Notes under the pieces: model-generated
The model's database searches: none
The model's input: the letters and a program-made list of their open reading frames with translations, nothing else
What the model was told of the DNA's origin: nothing
Made by a program: the position numbers and the translations under genes
Assembly: GCF_036711975.1 (NCBI RefSeq)
Contig: NC_091966.1
Coordinates: 7,385,501 to 7,449,500, forward strand
Direction: 5' to 3'
Length of the DNA: 64,000 bases
Origin: Onthophagus taurus
Taxonomy: Eukaryota; Arthropoda; Insecta; Coleoptera; Scarabaeidae
In this document: piece after piece, positions 33,512-45,900 of the stretch
How positions within the stretch are numbered: the stretch's first letter is position 1
How the letters are laid out: every line of letters starts with the position of its first letter

Positions 33512-36500
33512 TTACAAGACAAAATCGGTTAAATAATTAGGTACTTTACGTCGTCGTTCGGGTCTTAAATTATTACGTTCTACAGGTTCAATATTTTCGT
33601 TGTTTTGTGTAGTAGTTTCTATATTTGTGGTAGTAGGTTGAGTAATCGTTATCGTTTTAGATATCAAATTAGAGGTAAAATATTTATTTTCAATTAGATC
33701 CATGTCATAAATTAATGAATTTTTAATATTACTTTTAAACTCAAAGTTTGACTTGATTAAAAATTTTCTATTTCTTCTGTACTTTCGTCCTTCTTCATCT
33801 AGCACCTCATAAGATCTTTCATTAACTCTTCCTACTATCTTCCCTCTTTTCCATTGATGATTAATTAGATTTTGAATTAAAACAGTATCATTAATAGTCA
33901 ATGGTTTTAAATCTTTTGCATTTCTATCATAAAAATTTTTTTGACTTTTTTGCTTATCACTCATTTTTTTCTTTATTATTTCTTTTTCTATTATTTTTGG
34001 TTCTAAATCTTTATTTGTTGTTGGCATTTTTGTTTTAATCTTTCTATTTAACAATAGCTGAGCAGGGGAAAATCCTAATTGTGGTAAAGGAGAATTTCTG
34101 TATTCAGTTAAAGCAATTATAAAGTCACTATAACTTTTACATTTTTTTAACATCTTTTTTGCAATTCCTACTGCTTTTTCTGCTAATCCGTTTGATTGAC
34201 TATTATAAGGACTAGAAAATTCATTTTTGAAATTCCAACTATTAGCAAAGATTTTCATTTTTGTTGAATTAAATGGTATGTTATCAGATATTAAAATATC
34301 TGGTGCACCGAATCTACTGAAAATGTATGTTAAACATTCCAGTATTTGTTCAATAGTTTTATTTTTAATTTCAATTACTTCTATCCAGTTTGAATAAAAA
34401 TCCACCAAGACAAAGAAAATCTTACCTTTATATTCACATAAATCAGATGACAATATTTCCCATGGTCTTGTCGGAATCTTTCTGTTCAGTAATGGTAATT
34501 TTGTATTAGAGTTCCTGTGAATTTGACAAACTTGACAACCATTTACAAATCTTTCTATATCTTTCGTCATGTTGTTCCAATAAAATATTTGTCTTGCTCT
34601 TAATTTACACTTTTCCATACCCAAGTGTCCTTCATGTATAATAGCCAACATATCCCGTCTTAATTTTTTTGGTACTAATAATTTAGTGTTTTTAAATATT
34701 AACCCATTCGAAACATTTAGATCATCTCTAAATCTAAAATACATTTTAAGTTCAGGGCTCAAATTTTTTATATGACTGGGCCATTTCGTATCCATAAAGG
34801 TTTTTAGTTGGGATAAAATTTCATCACTCATCGTCTCTTTCTTAAATGATTCCTTTCTTTGTTCACTCATGTTTAAATTCGTATACAATGTATGAATTAT
34901 ATATTCCATTTCTGGGTCATCAGGAATTACATCATTCAAAAATGATCTTGACAATGTATCCGCAACATACATTTCTTTACCTGGCACATATTTTATTTCC
35001 AAATCGTATTTCAATAATCTGAGTAACATTCTCTGCAGTCTATTGGAAACATTATCCAAATTTTTGTTAAATATAGCAACCAATGGTTTATGATCGGTTT
35101 GTATAATTACTTTGTATCCATAAATAAAATTATGAAACTTTTCACAAGCAAACTGTATAGCAAGTAACTCTTTTTCAATTTGTGCGTACCTCTTTTCAGT
35201 TGTTGTTAAAGCTCGTGATGCAAAAGCAATTGGTTTATCCTGCATTAAACAACTACCTAAGCCTTCACTTGACGCATCCGTTTGAATTATGATGGATTTT
35301 GAGGAATCAAATATTCCTAAAGTGGGCACTTTAGTTAGTAAGTCTTTTAAATAATCTAACTCTTTTTCATGTTCCTGTTTCCAAACAAATTTAACATTAT
35401 TTTTCGTTAATTCTCTTATTTTGTATGTTAATTTTGACAAATTAGGAATATATTTTGTAAAAAATTTGAGTAGACCAAGAATTCTTAACAATTCAGTTTT
35501 GTTATTTGGTGTTTTTAAGTTTTTAATTGCTACTAAATTTTTTTCATCTGGTTTTATACAATTATTTGATATAACTTGACCCATGAATGTAACTTCATTT
35601 TGTTTATATTGCAATTTATTACTGTTAAATGTAACATTATAAATCATCGCTCTTTCAAAAACTTTTCTGAGTGCTAAATCATGTTCTTTTTCTGTTTTAC
35701 CTGATATAATAATATCATCAAAATAAATTTCAACATTAGGTATGTCACCAAAAATTTCAAAATTTTTAGCTTGAAATATTTCTGGAGCTGAAGATATACC
35801 AAATGGTAATCTGTTAAATTTATATCTCCCAAATGGAGTATTAAAAGTGCATAGTTCACTACTTTTTTCATCTAGTTTCAGTTGCCAAAAACCTTCTTTC
35901 ATATCCATGACCGTAAAAACATTTTTTTCAGCCAATCTAGTAAAAATATCTTCACTAGTCGGGATCATAAAATGTTGACGTTTAATAAATTTATTTAATG
36001 GTTTTGGATCCAGGCACAACCTTAACTGACCATTAGGTTTCTCAACAATCATCAAACTATTTACCCAATCAGTTGGCTGGTCCACTTTTGAAATTATTTC
36101 TTTTTTCTCTAAATTCTCTAAAGTTTCTTTTAATTTTGGTCTTAATGATAACGGAATTTTTCTTTTTGCTTGAATTGTAGGTATAGCACTGTTTGTTAAT
36201 TCAATTTTACATGTACCTGTTATTTCACCTAAGCTATCAAACAAATCTTGGTAACCTTCCAATAATTCAGTTTTGTTTTTAGGCATTTCTGTTTGTTCAT
36301 CAATCTTATTTAAAGTATTAATTCTACCTAACAAGTTAAATTTTAAACAATCACTTAAACCTAACAATGGTTCTGTTTTTATGTTTACAACAACAAAACT
36401 AATAATCTTTGATACATTTTTATAACCACAAGATAAATCTATTTTCCCTACAGGTTTTAATTTATTATTGCCAAAAGCTACTAACGTAATAGGTGTTAAA

Positions 36501-37492
36501 TCCAATTGTTTTTTTACATTTAAGCTATTGAAAATATGTAAAGGTAAAACACTTACGTCAGCACCTGTATCTAATTTGAATTTAATTTCATTATTTAATA
36601 TTTTTAAGTTTTCATACCAGCAATTTTTTTTCTTACAAGTTACAGAGTAAATGAACAATTCTACATCTTCCTTTTCTTCTATTTCGGTATTTATTATTGA
36701 AATTTCCTCTTCATTGTTATCTACTTGAACTTCATTTATTTTTTCTTTTTTCTGTTCTTTTGGTGTTCCTTTTCGTTCTTCTTGTTCTTGTGTTCTCTTG
36801 TCCTTCTTACAAACCTTTGCAAAGTGATTACGACCCTGACAATTTGCGCATGTTTTACCATATGCGGGACATTTTCTTGGTTCGTGTTGTAATCCACAGT
36901 AATTACATTTCTTCTTTACTTGGTTTATTTCTTTTAAAGGGTTTAATACTTGCGCGTGATATTTTCCTAATTCAATTGATTTACAATAACCTTGAATTTT
37001 TTCTAAGGAAATATCACTTTCTCCCAACAATCTTTGTTGCACGTTTTTGTCAAAAATACTTGTAACTAGCTTGTCTCTTATCATTCTATCTTCGTATGTT
37101 TGTTTACATTTATCATTTTCACACTTAAATTCACATAATGCAGCTTGTGTACGCAACTCCGTAATGTATGCATCTATTGTTTGTTCTTCTTTTTGTTGTA
37201 AGTTATTAAACTTGAATGTTTCTACTACAAGATTTCTTTTTGGAATTAAGTACTCTTCAAACTGTTTCATAGTTTTTTCTAGTGTTTCATCTTTATCTCT
37301 TTTAAACGTGTTGTAAATTCTTAGGCCTTCGTCACCAATAACGTTCAATAGTATGGCAATTTTAACACTTTCATCTTCTAGGTTATCTTTTTGCGATGCT
37401 TTCATATAAAGATTAAACTTTTGTTTCCAAATAACCCATGTTTCAGCAGGATTATTAGAAAAATCTAATGTTTTCGGTGGTTTAAACTCCAT
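33512..37492 (-). CDS. Gag-Pol polyprotein of the Ty3/gypsy element, 1326 residues
   Basis: The frame is taken from the first ATG (37492), a few codons inside a slightly longer GTG-initiated frame. Domains in order: retroviral-type Gag helix region (about 1-180), two CCHC/CCHC-like knuckles (about 190-227), an aspartic protease with LDTGADVSVLP (about 305), and a reverse transcriptase with RLPFGISSAPEIF and the YFDD catalytic box (about 560-600). Then follow RNase H (QTDASSEGLGS, about 740), the integrase HHCC zinc module (HEGHLGMEKCK, CQVCQIH, about 950-990) and the integrase core with its final acidic residue in NGLAEKA (about 1110). All key residues seem present. Gag and Pol lie in one frame with no shift, as in Mag/K02A2.6-like elements. 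It is annotated as a mobile-element protein, not a host gene. Confidence 0.93.
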   Translation of the reverse strand: MEFKPPKTLDFSNNPAETWVIWKQKFNLYMKASQKDNLEDESVKIAILLNVIGDEGLRIYNTFKRDKDETLEKTMKQFEEYLIPKRNLVVETFKFNNLQQKEEQTIDAYITELRTQAALCEFKCENDKCKQTYEDRMIRDKLVTSIFDKNVQQRLLGESDISLEKIQGYCKSIELGKYHAQVLNPLKEINQVKKKCNYCGLQHEPRKCPAYGKTCANCQGRNHFAKVCKKDKRTQEQEERKGTPKEQKKEKINEVQVDNNEEEISIINTEIEEKEDVELFIYSVTCKKKNCWYENLKILNNEIKFKLDTGADVSVLPLHIFNSLNVKKQLDLTPITLVAFGNNKLKPVGKIDLSCGYKNVSKIISFVVVNIKTEPLLGLSDCLKFNLLGRINTLNKIDEQTEMPKNKTELLEGYQDLFDSLGEITGTCKIELTNSAIPTIQAKRKIPLSLRPKLKETLENLEKKEIISKVDQPTDWVNSLMIVEKPNGQLRLCLDPKPLNKFIKRQHFMIPTSEDIFTRLAEKNVFTVMDMKEGFWQLKLDEKSSELCTFNTPFGRYKFNRLPFGISSAPEIFQAKNFEIFGDIPNVEIYFDDIIISGKTEKEHDLALRKVFERAMIYNVTFNSNKLQYKQNEVTFMGQVISNNCIKPDEKNLVAIKNLKTPNNKTELLRILGLLKFFTKYIPNLSKLTYKIRELTKNNVKFVWKQEHEKELDYLKDLLTKVPTLGIFDSSKSIIIQTDASSEGLGSCLMQDKPIAFASRALTTTEKRYAQIEKELLAIQFACEKFHNFIYGYKVIIQTDHKPLVAIFNKNLDNVSNRLQRMLLRLLKYDLEIKYVPGKEMYVADTLSRSFLNDVIPDDPEMEYIIHTLYTNLNMSEQRKESFKKETMSDEILSQLKTFMDTKWPSHIKNLSPELKMYFRFRDDLNVSNGLIFKNTKLLVPKKLRRDMLAIIHEGHLGMEKCKLRARQIFYWNNMTKDIERFVNGCQVCQIHRNSNTKLPLLNRKIPTRPWEILSSDLCEYKGKIFFVLVDFYSNWIEVIEIKNKTIEQILECLTYIFSRFGAPDILISDNIPFNSTKMKIFANSWNFKNEFSSPYNSQSNGLAEKAVGIAKKMLKKCKSYSDFIIALTEYRNSPLPQLGFSPAQLLLNRKIKTKMPTTNKDLEPKIIEKEIIKKKMSDKQKSQKNFYDRNAKDLKPLTINDTVLIQNLINHQWKRGKIVGRVNERSYEVLDEEGRKYRRNRKFLIKSNFEFKSNIKNSLIYDMDLIENKYFTSNLISKTITITQPTTTNIETTTQNNENIEPVERNNLRPERRRKVPNYLTDFVL

Positions 37493-37532
37493 TTTATGCA
37501 CTTTTTTTTTTTCTTTTATACACCTGACACCA

Positions 37533-37771
37533 TATCTTATGTTCTGTTTATCAATAAAGCGAACTACCAGCGTTCATATAATTCATCAACAACTATTATA
37601 TTGTATTTACTTTATTAACCAACAGTTATAATTTTTATACAAGTCCAAACAAGTACAAACAAGCGACATGCAAGCGTCTCTCTTATTATTGTCTTGGCGG
37701 GAACGTGCCAGCAACATGAAGTTGTTCCGATATCAACATAAATAACAATAATGTTACTACATTATATAACA
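37533..37771 (-). repeat. 5' LTR of the Ty3/gypsy element
   Basis: 239 bases, followed by ATTAT at 37772-37776. It should carry the element promoter. The primer-binding-like TGGTGTCAGG is directly inside. Confidence 0.92.
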
Positions 37772-37776
37772 ATTAT

Positions 37777-40350
37777 AAATTTAAAAAATCATTAAAGTGC
37801 AGACAATAAAATAAATGATTGCAACCCTAAAAAAAATATTTTAGATTAGAAAATATAAAGACAAAACATCTGTAATCATAAAATAAATACAGGAAATTAT
37901 TGGTGAAGTAAGATTGGTTTTCATTAGAAAAATACGAAGGCAATAAAATAACCTCATCAGTTACCTCACCGGGGAAAGTAACTTTTTTTAATCAATTGTC
38001 AATTAACAATTAAAGTTTATCTGTAAGAAAACATATAAACATTACACAACCAACTACAAGGAATTTAATTAAAGAAATAATAAGTAGAGTAAGTTTTCAA
38101 ACACTATTAAGTCACGAAAACGTTTTAATTTTTTGTACATACATTAAAAGGTATCATTAAATCAATCATAAATAAAATCATTTAAGTAATTTGCATAATT
38201 AATTGATATGAATAATTTATAATTGATTTACTATTAGCGTTTAGTATAAAGTTAATTCCATGAAGTAGCGGCAACCAAATAAACAATTTAGAAATAAATA
38301 GGAATTAATATTAATTATATAGTCGATTTATTAAGAAATTCCGATGTGTAATAAGGTATAAAGTAATCAATAAAGATAAAATTTAATTAAACATATTATT
38401 ACGTATTAATTTTCTCATATTTATTTTAGAAATAGATGGTAATCTTATAAAAAGAAATGTATAAATCGTTTCTCAACTTATTGAACCATCAAAAAAGATT
38501 TATTAAAAGTTTACTACCCTGCAAATCGATCATTTTCTATTTCTAATTGGCTGGCACATCATGTTAATATATAACAATGTTAATATATTTGCTTTTTAAA
38601 ATCATGCAACTGATATATTTATATGTGGGCTTAAATATTAGTTTAAACATAGACTAGTTTAAAAGTGTTGTATGCAAATATTAACAACTAATAAATCGAA
38701 ATCGTTTGTCAAAACTAAATTAAAGAATAACATTGAATTTAGACTGGACAATAATAGAAAAACATGATATCATCGTGAACAGGAGTGTCAGAGGTGAAGC
38801 CCTCCAGAATCAATTCCCCATTGAACAACGCTCTGTAATTTTCCGTAATGATTAGCACAAATAAATTATACATATTCTTAATTTACATATGCCCATTTAG
38901 CCATGTTGCCTCTATTCGACTACTGTTGAATTATCGGTGACTTCATCCAAAATCCAGCCAAAAAGAGGAAAATCAGCCAATTCCGATGTACGTTATGGTC
39001 AACAATTCAAATTTTACTCCTGATCTAGTCTTCTGTACCAACAATATAAGACGCCCCCTTTTGAATCTCTCTTTTGAAAGTTATTCTTTCTTAAGAGTTG
39101 TTCTACGACCACTTGGGTATTCTGATCCATAACAATGCTACTACTAGTATACCTAAAAAACTGTAAGCTCTGCAACATGACTTCAACGATCACCTTGAGA
39201 GATCGGTAGACGCAGCAAGCCCTTTCTCATCTATTAAATATTACAAGTTTCTTCTGCCGCCGTTTATTATTAGACTTATAATATAATAATAATATATCCT
39301 TATTGTGCCTTCCACAACTACAAATAACATTCTACATATTTCTATTTCATAATATTAAATTAAAGAAGGAACGCAATGGGCGAGTTCCAGACAATGTCTG
39401 CTCATACCAACCCAAGTGGTTGCAAAAAAGAACAAAAAATTAAGGAAAAAAAAGAAAACACGAAAAAGAAAATAAAAGAAAAAAAACATAAAATGAATTA
39501 TAAAATACTTAATCAACTAAAGCAAAAAAAATGTATATTGCCTTCATAAATCCCAACATGCCAACGGTAAATATCCAAGCATCAGATATTATCTCTCCCT
39601 TCCTGCTGAAACCTCAGCCGCATCAAACTCTTCCGGAATGTACCTAAGCACAGAATTCGCATGTCATTTGGAAATTTACTATAAGATTTGTAGATGTGAT
39701 AGCTGAAGCTTTTTTCAAAAAGAGACGTCGATGTTTTGGTGGATATATAGGATAGTTTATCAATGAAAAAAGAAGATTATATAGTGATTCTAAATCGCTA
39801 GAGTTCCCTTAGTTGAAGAGAAGGTTTAACGAGCTTAATAGAAACATTGAAAAGCTAGTACTGCAATACCGCAGCAAAAAATATATGAAAACCTGCAAAG
39901 ATTGGCAGGTTCGCAAATTGTTTAAATCCTAAAATCGGCAAGAAACACAAGAAGTTATCGATCTCCGTGATAAAATCGATTTTTCTTGCATCCATTCTGA
40001 AAGCTGGATCATTTAGAAAGTGTCACTCTTACTTTCTTATATTTCTTGCTGTTATTTCTTCCATCTGTTCATAATTCCTTAGCTTTTGCTCTTTATTGTT
40101 CTCGTTTTATACTGCTTTAGAAGAAAAGAAAATTTTTCTTTACTATTTATTTCCATTTTTCTCCGAAATCCTTAAAAGTTTGTTCCAAGTTCAAAAACAG
40201 TTTTGTATTTTATCTAAATTTATAATCACTAATTACTAGATAATAACATATTGTCACAAGTACTATTGCCATCACTTTTATCTCAATTTTTTACCATGTC
40301 ACAAACCCACCACACTTTGATAATATATTTGATAGATTTGGATGAATTAG
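37777..40350. other. Intergenic, no gene seen
   Basis: Very AT-rich. No frame with recognisable domains occurs; 38900-39300 has scattered coding-like words on the plus strand that may be a heavily decayed LINE tail, but I cannot support it. Confidence 0.3.
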
Positions 40351-40354
40351 ATAC

Positions 40355-40880
40355 AAGTTCGTAGTGAACAATAAAATAATTTATCAAACCATGAAGTTCA
40401 ACTATTTAGGAGTAGAAACTTCTAGTAACAGAAATCCTATAAATGAAGTACGTAAAGAAGCCAACAAAGCGCATCATGTACAGAAACCAGTGTATGTCGA
40501 CGAAAAGTATAGCCTAATATATGAAATCTGTGTAAGATTTATGCTTACTTATCCTATAGAGGCAGAAGCAGATAGTCAGAACAATCTAAGAGGTCAATCT
40601 ACGTGACCATGTAAGGAGTAGTACGAGAAGAGGTGTATGCGGAGCTCAAAATATGGTAAGATGGATGCGATCCAGGTGATTTGAATGGAAAGATCATGAC
40701 AATACGAAGTCTCCAAAAAAATTTGCCAAATAGACCATGCTAGATAAACCAGACACTAAATGAGCCTCTAGAAGACCATATAAAAGAAGAAATATAAAGA
40801 TGATGTAAACGTTGGACGTCATGATCACAGGAGGTCTAAATGTAGAAAAACATCTATCATATTAGAGGATGAAGTAAGAA
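40355..40880 (+). mobile_element. RTE-type LINE remnant (C-terminal region)
   Basis: The plus-strand frame reads KFNYLGVETSSNRNPINEVR, then ICVRFMLTYPIEAEADSQNN, and after shifts QNMVRWMRSR..FEWKDH and a basic RRPYKRRN tail. This is the order of the thumb and C-terminal part of arthropod RTE-like reverse transcriptases (FNYLGV, CVRPILTYGIE, WNxH). It is 5'-truncated and frameshifted. The flanking 40881-42900 shows only short unrecognised frames. Confidence 0.65.
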
Positions 40881-42968
40881 GATGGAATATACTCAGTAAA
40901 AAGAGTACTATCTCGATAGTGAATAGCTGTAAAATCAACTATAATATATTTGAAATTTCCATCTCTTTGTCAATAAGTATTAATCTAAAAACCAAATGTA
41001 ATAACATATTGTGCGAAATCAATTTTTGTACTGCCGTCTACTCTTCTACGAAGGTTCTTTTTTTGTTTACAAGCGCGATATAGAAGGGTATCAACAAGCT
41101 TTCAGTTATAAAGGTAGTTGCTTACCTTGCGTAATAAGTTCTGTAATAAGTCTTTTGTCGGAAGTAAATTTTATGCCGGCTAATTTATCTATTTGAATCA
41201 TTAGTATAGATTTTAACGATTCTACTTCTATCTACTACTGTAAGACCAAGGTTTGTAACACGTAGTTGTATAAAAATGAATTTAGCCGATATAAGATCAG
41301 TTACACACTCCAGTGGAAGGGTGTTTTCAATAGCCTTTCTCCAAAATAGTTCACTTTTGCCAATAACCTCTCTACCCCCATGATAAGTTGCAGATTATAG
41401 ATATCAAACCCCTCGTCTTTTTAATCGCTCTCCGAAACTGACCTAAAGCAACACGCGTTTTTTGACATCATATTTTTTTTTGGTCCTCTTCACCAATTTT
41501 GTACAATTTGTGCTGGATTGATGATTCGCTGAGTAACTATAGACTTTTCGTCATTAACAACTATCACAGAATATCTTCGATTAACGACAATTTCTCCTGT
41601 ATGCTGTGATAGATGTTTAAAAGAACAGCTAATCATATTTATAAATAGACTTCTTGCATTGCTTCCGAAGCTTGGGAGTTTCAGACCGACATTTGCAAAC
41701 ATTTTTGCTTATTTTACTCATTTTGATTGACGTAGACTTCGGCTTTGTCAATATCGATGGCAGCAGTGGAAGCTCTTACTATAATTTGGCAGCATACCAA
41801 TACATGTCAGTACTGGAATTGGTATGTGTGTTTGTCACAGCTTAAATTTTCGTAACTTTGTGGTTAATGTTCTGCGCTGATCACTTTCAGAGTAGATGGT
41901 ACTTGATGTGAGTGGTACTTGAGGACCACCAGCTGTTGGTACCATCCTAAAACTTATACAGAATGTGTTTATTGTTCTGCCAGAATCACTTCTAATACAT
42001 TATAACTAGGCATTCGTGAGGCATTGAATCTCATCCGACTATTATCTGAAATTTAGAGTATGTAATACATAATTTAGAGATAAAATGAGACCTTGGAGTC
42101 ATTCTACCAAATCCTATTTTAATCAGCAAAAGCACTCCACCTTAATAGAACATGTTAAGCTTCCCAAATTACGCATTGAGAACAAAGTTAACCTCGGGTT
42201 GTACAGCAAAGTTTTATAATTAAATTATTATTTTAATTTTATGTGCAATGTTCCGTTATTTCCAATTAAATATTTTAACTAGTTTCAATAGCCAACAATC
42301 TTATAAAACGGTGAAATGGTAATCACACTTTACATTTCTAATCTAAAATTATAAGTCTTGTTAGTGATACAATGTGTGTAAAATTGACGCCAATTAGACC
42401 CAGAAAACGCCTTCAGTTTCTCTCTAAAATTGGGAAGCGTAGAAATCGTCACGCACCGCAGATTTTGCAAACAACGGCCGCTCATTTTCCAACGGAACAA
42501 ACGCTTATTTATGTAGATATAGGTATACCCATTAAGTATCCTGACTTCCTGATTATCAAATAGCGTGCTCAGTACATGACCACAATCATCAAACCTTAAA
42601 AGCAACAATGAAAAATTACAAAGGAAAAGAAAGAAAGGAACTACGACCGGGGGTATAACAAATAGTAACCGTCTCTTCTATTGAAAATGTCGTGATTGAA
42701 GCAATAATAATTGCGCGCTTTATTTTCAGATTTCACCTTCTCGTCGGGAGAAAAGGCGCGAAGAGATCGGTGCGCTTCTTCCTTTTTTGCGTCTTTCGCG
42801 TTTCTTTCACAATCTAAACGGATTACTACAACAAACCAAAGTATCGGGGTTTCAATTCTCTCTTCTTATGCACATATCCCCACGTGGTGGCGCCTACGGG
42901 GGCCTCTGATGCAAGCAAGTGCATGGACGAACTGACTTCACTCTATCAAGTGACACAATCTAGTAACG

Positions 42969-45900
42969 ATGGTGTTAATTTGGAGTTATAATGTACAGGT
43001 AATATTTTTATTATAAGTGTACAATAACTAAAGTGATTAAGTTTTTAAACCCCTAACGGAATAATAATTTAAAAAAATATTTTTATTTCAGTTTTTTACA
43101 ATTTTCTGTTTGTTTACATTTTGGAGTTCTTCGACTTATGGGAGGTATGTATTTTTTGTTAATTTGGTTAATTTATTTATTATAAATATTCTCATAATTT
43201 AGTATATTTAAAGATTTGAATTTTTGGAATTTTAATTATAAATCAGACATGTTTTAATTTTATGCTAAATACGTAAAAACCAATTGATTTTCATTAAACT
43301 AGTGTTAAATCAAGATATAAAATTTCTCTGTCCAATCTCTTTGCGAAGCACTTAACACTTTCTTGCTCTTAAAACAACTACAAGATAATTTCTTGTTTCC
43401 GAATCGTGTCGATTACGATTCCAATTAAGTTAACATCTTTCTCAAGATAATTCGTTTAATATTCATTTCTGGGTTGGATAAAAAAAGGAAAATGTTATCA
43501 AAATAAAAAAATATCTAAAAAGCTGCAATTAATACATTTTTCTTCTTCGAGAAATCAGCGATTGAAGCTATTCAGATCGGGGTTGAGTTTTAGAGGAATT
43601 AATAAAATTCTTAAAATTCTCCTCATTCCTTGTTATGCAAAGTATATTTTTACTCAAAGCATTCTACTAAACCTTACAAATCGTTAAGCATTATTTTTTA
43701 TATGGTACGACCTTTATAAACCTCGATTTTGAGGTTTAAGGGTGAACTTATTCCTCAAAACTAATATTGATACTCATGTTCAATGAGCCCTCATTTCGTT
43801 CTGTTGAAACCAGACATTTAATAAAGTTCTTCAGGCGATGATGCTAACAAATTTTGATTGTGTTCACATATAGCTCTGATTTTCTTCAAAGAAGTTAGTC
43901 CCAATAATTGCTTTTCGTGACCCTATTGTCACATGATCACTATGTATTCGCTTCTGTTGGATTTTGGTCTCTTGGATTGGTTTCACTCGAATAATTCAGT
44001 TTCTGCTTATTAACACAACAAAAAAGATGGAATTGTTTTTCATCACTGAAGATACAGTGGTATTAATGTTTGAATAACTCTCTCAATTCAAAAACAAGAA
44101 CCATCAACACGGATGAAAATGGAGGCCTTGATGAGGTATTCGCAGACAATTACGATCCGAAAGCTAAAGGGCAGTCTCATTTTTACGAGCGGGTCGTTGT
44201 GGTGACTACAAAACTGGTTGAATGTGGTAGTCCACGTTCCTTTTTGATGACACTACCAGCAACAAAAATGATTTTCGGTTATATTGTGTCGATGAGTGCT
44301 TTAAAACATCTTCGGACATCGTTGAGATCTGGGGGAATGTTACGCAGGGATGCCGAGGTCTCACCGTAGAAGCTTAAAGGTCACCATGAGGGAAACCCCG
44401 TGGATGCTTGATTCTGCCACTTCAGTTTGAAATTATTTATTATTATTATCATTTTGGCATGGATTCTATCATGCAAAAAATATAGATTTATTATTACTAT
44501 ATTGAGAAAGTGATAAAATAATCAATTATGACAAAACATCATCTTAAATTTCTTCAGAATATCTACTTGCCAGGTTGTTGCTGCATCTCTCAATCTCTTT
44601 GGCTTTAAGAATTCCGAGTAAACAAATTGTTAGAGAGTATGCTGTATAAAAATTGACAAAGTAAATGACATGATTTATGAAGTCTGCAAAAGTACTTAAT
44701 AATGAGTATCTTATAAGCTTTGAGTTATGATTTGCATGGCATAAAAACATAAAATATATTGAATAATGTGCAGCTAGTATGGTTGATCTTGTAAAGTACC
44801 AGCGAAAAAGCACCATTATTAGATTGAATAAGTTGAATAGGCTATGACGACCGACATTTACTACATAAATTACAAAAGACTACAAGTATTCAATCATTCA
44901 ACATATTCTTTCAATTATACTTAACCAATGATCCTTTACATTGTGACCATCAAATTTTCTTCTAAATTGTTATCATTATCATCTACACCGTCTACATCTT
45001 CAAGGTCATAATATGAAAATGAATTCATTGTGTTTGGCAAACGAATTGAATAATATGCAGATTTATGTCTAAGAAAACTTGAGGTAAAGTTTAGAACCTC
45101 ATTTATTTTAAACACTGCATAAAACAAGTGAATGACCTTTCTATGGCACTACAGCTTAAATTAAGCCCTGACTTTCTCTATCTTCTGCCTCTTTTATTCC
45201 CCATCTCTTGCTGCTTTTCGCCACATTCTCACTCTTAGTAGTTCGCGTATATTGTCGGATACTTCATTTTTTCAGCATTTTCGGGGTCTCCCCACCGGTC
45301 TTTTCCTATGCATTCTAGCGTTAAGAGTTCCCCTTAGTTTTATCCACCCTACCAACATTTCATGCCTATTGCAGATTTTGAAGTCTGCTGAACTGTACAA
45401 GGAAGCTTCTCCGAGCAGTTGATAAAATTCGATATATTTGGTCCCCCATGCTCCGTATCTACATATAATATGTTTTATAATTATCTTAAATACTTTAAGT
45501 GTATTGTTACGATGGACCTTTTTTGATCTTGGTATATGAGACAGTGCAAAGTAAGCTCTGTTACCAAGACTAATTCTTCTAAGAATTTCTTAGTTTTCCG
45601 TTCTAGGGTAAACACGCCAGTGGTCGACCACTTAAGACATATTTCAAATTCAAAAGCCAATAAAAAATAGACCTAAAGGCACAATAAACTCATCTTTTTA
45701 AATTAAGATAGGTAGAACATTTCCTTTTGGAAATCTACAACCGATTCATGCCAGGACAAAGTAAAACTAAAATTATCCTAAAAAAGGTTCAAAAGGATAA
45801 TGTGCCAGTAGTTCACCATTTCCTCCCTTGAGTCGACCAGCATAAGTCCAGTGGTCGACCGGTATTTCTTCAGTCTGCAGTCAGCTTATTTTTTATAACT

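Larger units (their letters stand above)
33223..37771 (-). mobile_element. Complete Ty3/gypsy (Mag-like) LTR retrotransposon
   Basis: The two 239-base LTRs (33223-33461 and 37533-37771) read as identical and are flanked by ATTAT on both sides, a 5-bp target duplication. On the minus strand the LTR starts TGTTATATAATG. Directly inside the 5' LTR is TGGTGTCAGG, a tRNA-primed start site of Leu/Ser type (inferred). Just before the 3' LTR is the purine tract AAAAGGGGCG. One uninterrupted gag-pol frame fills the interior, and there is no env frame. Identical LTRs and an intact frame indicate a very recent insertion. Confidence 0.95.

Noticed and set aside
36468-37316. Plus-strand hydrophobic frames
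   Set aside because: Antisense shadows of the gag-pol frame.
44070-44369. 99-codon plus-strand frame
   Set aside because: No recognised domain, next to a mariner-like relic on the other strand, and no splice or promoter support.
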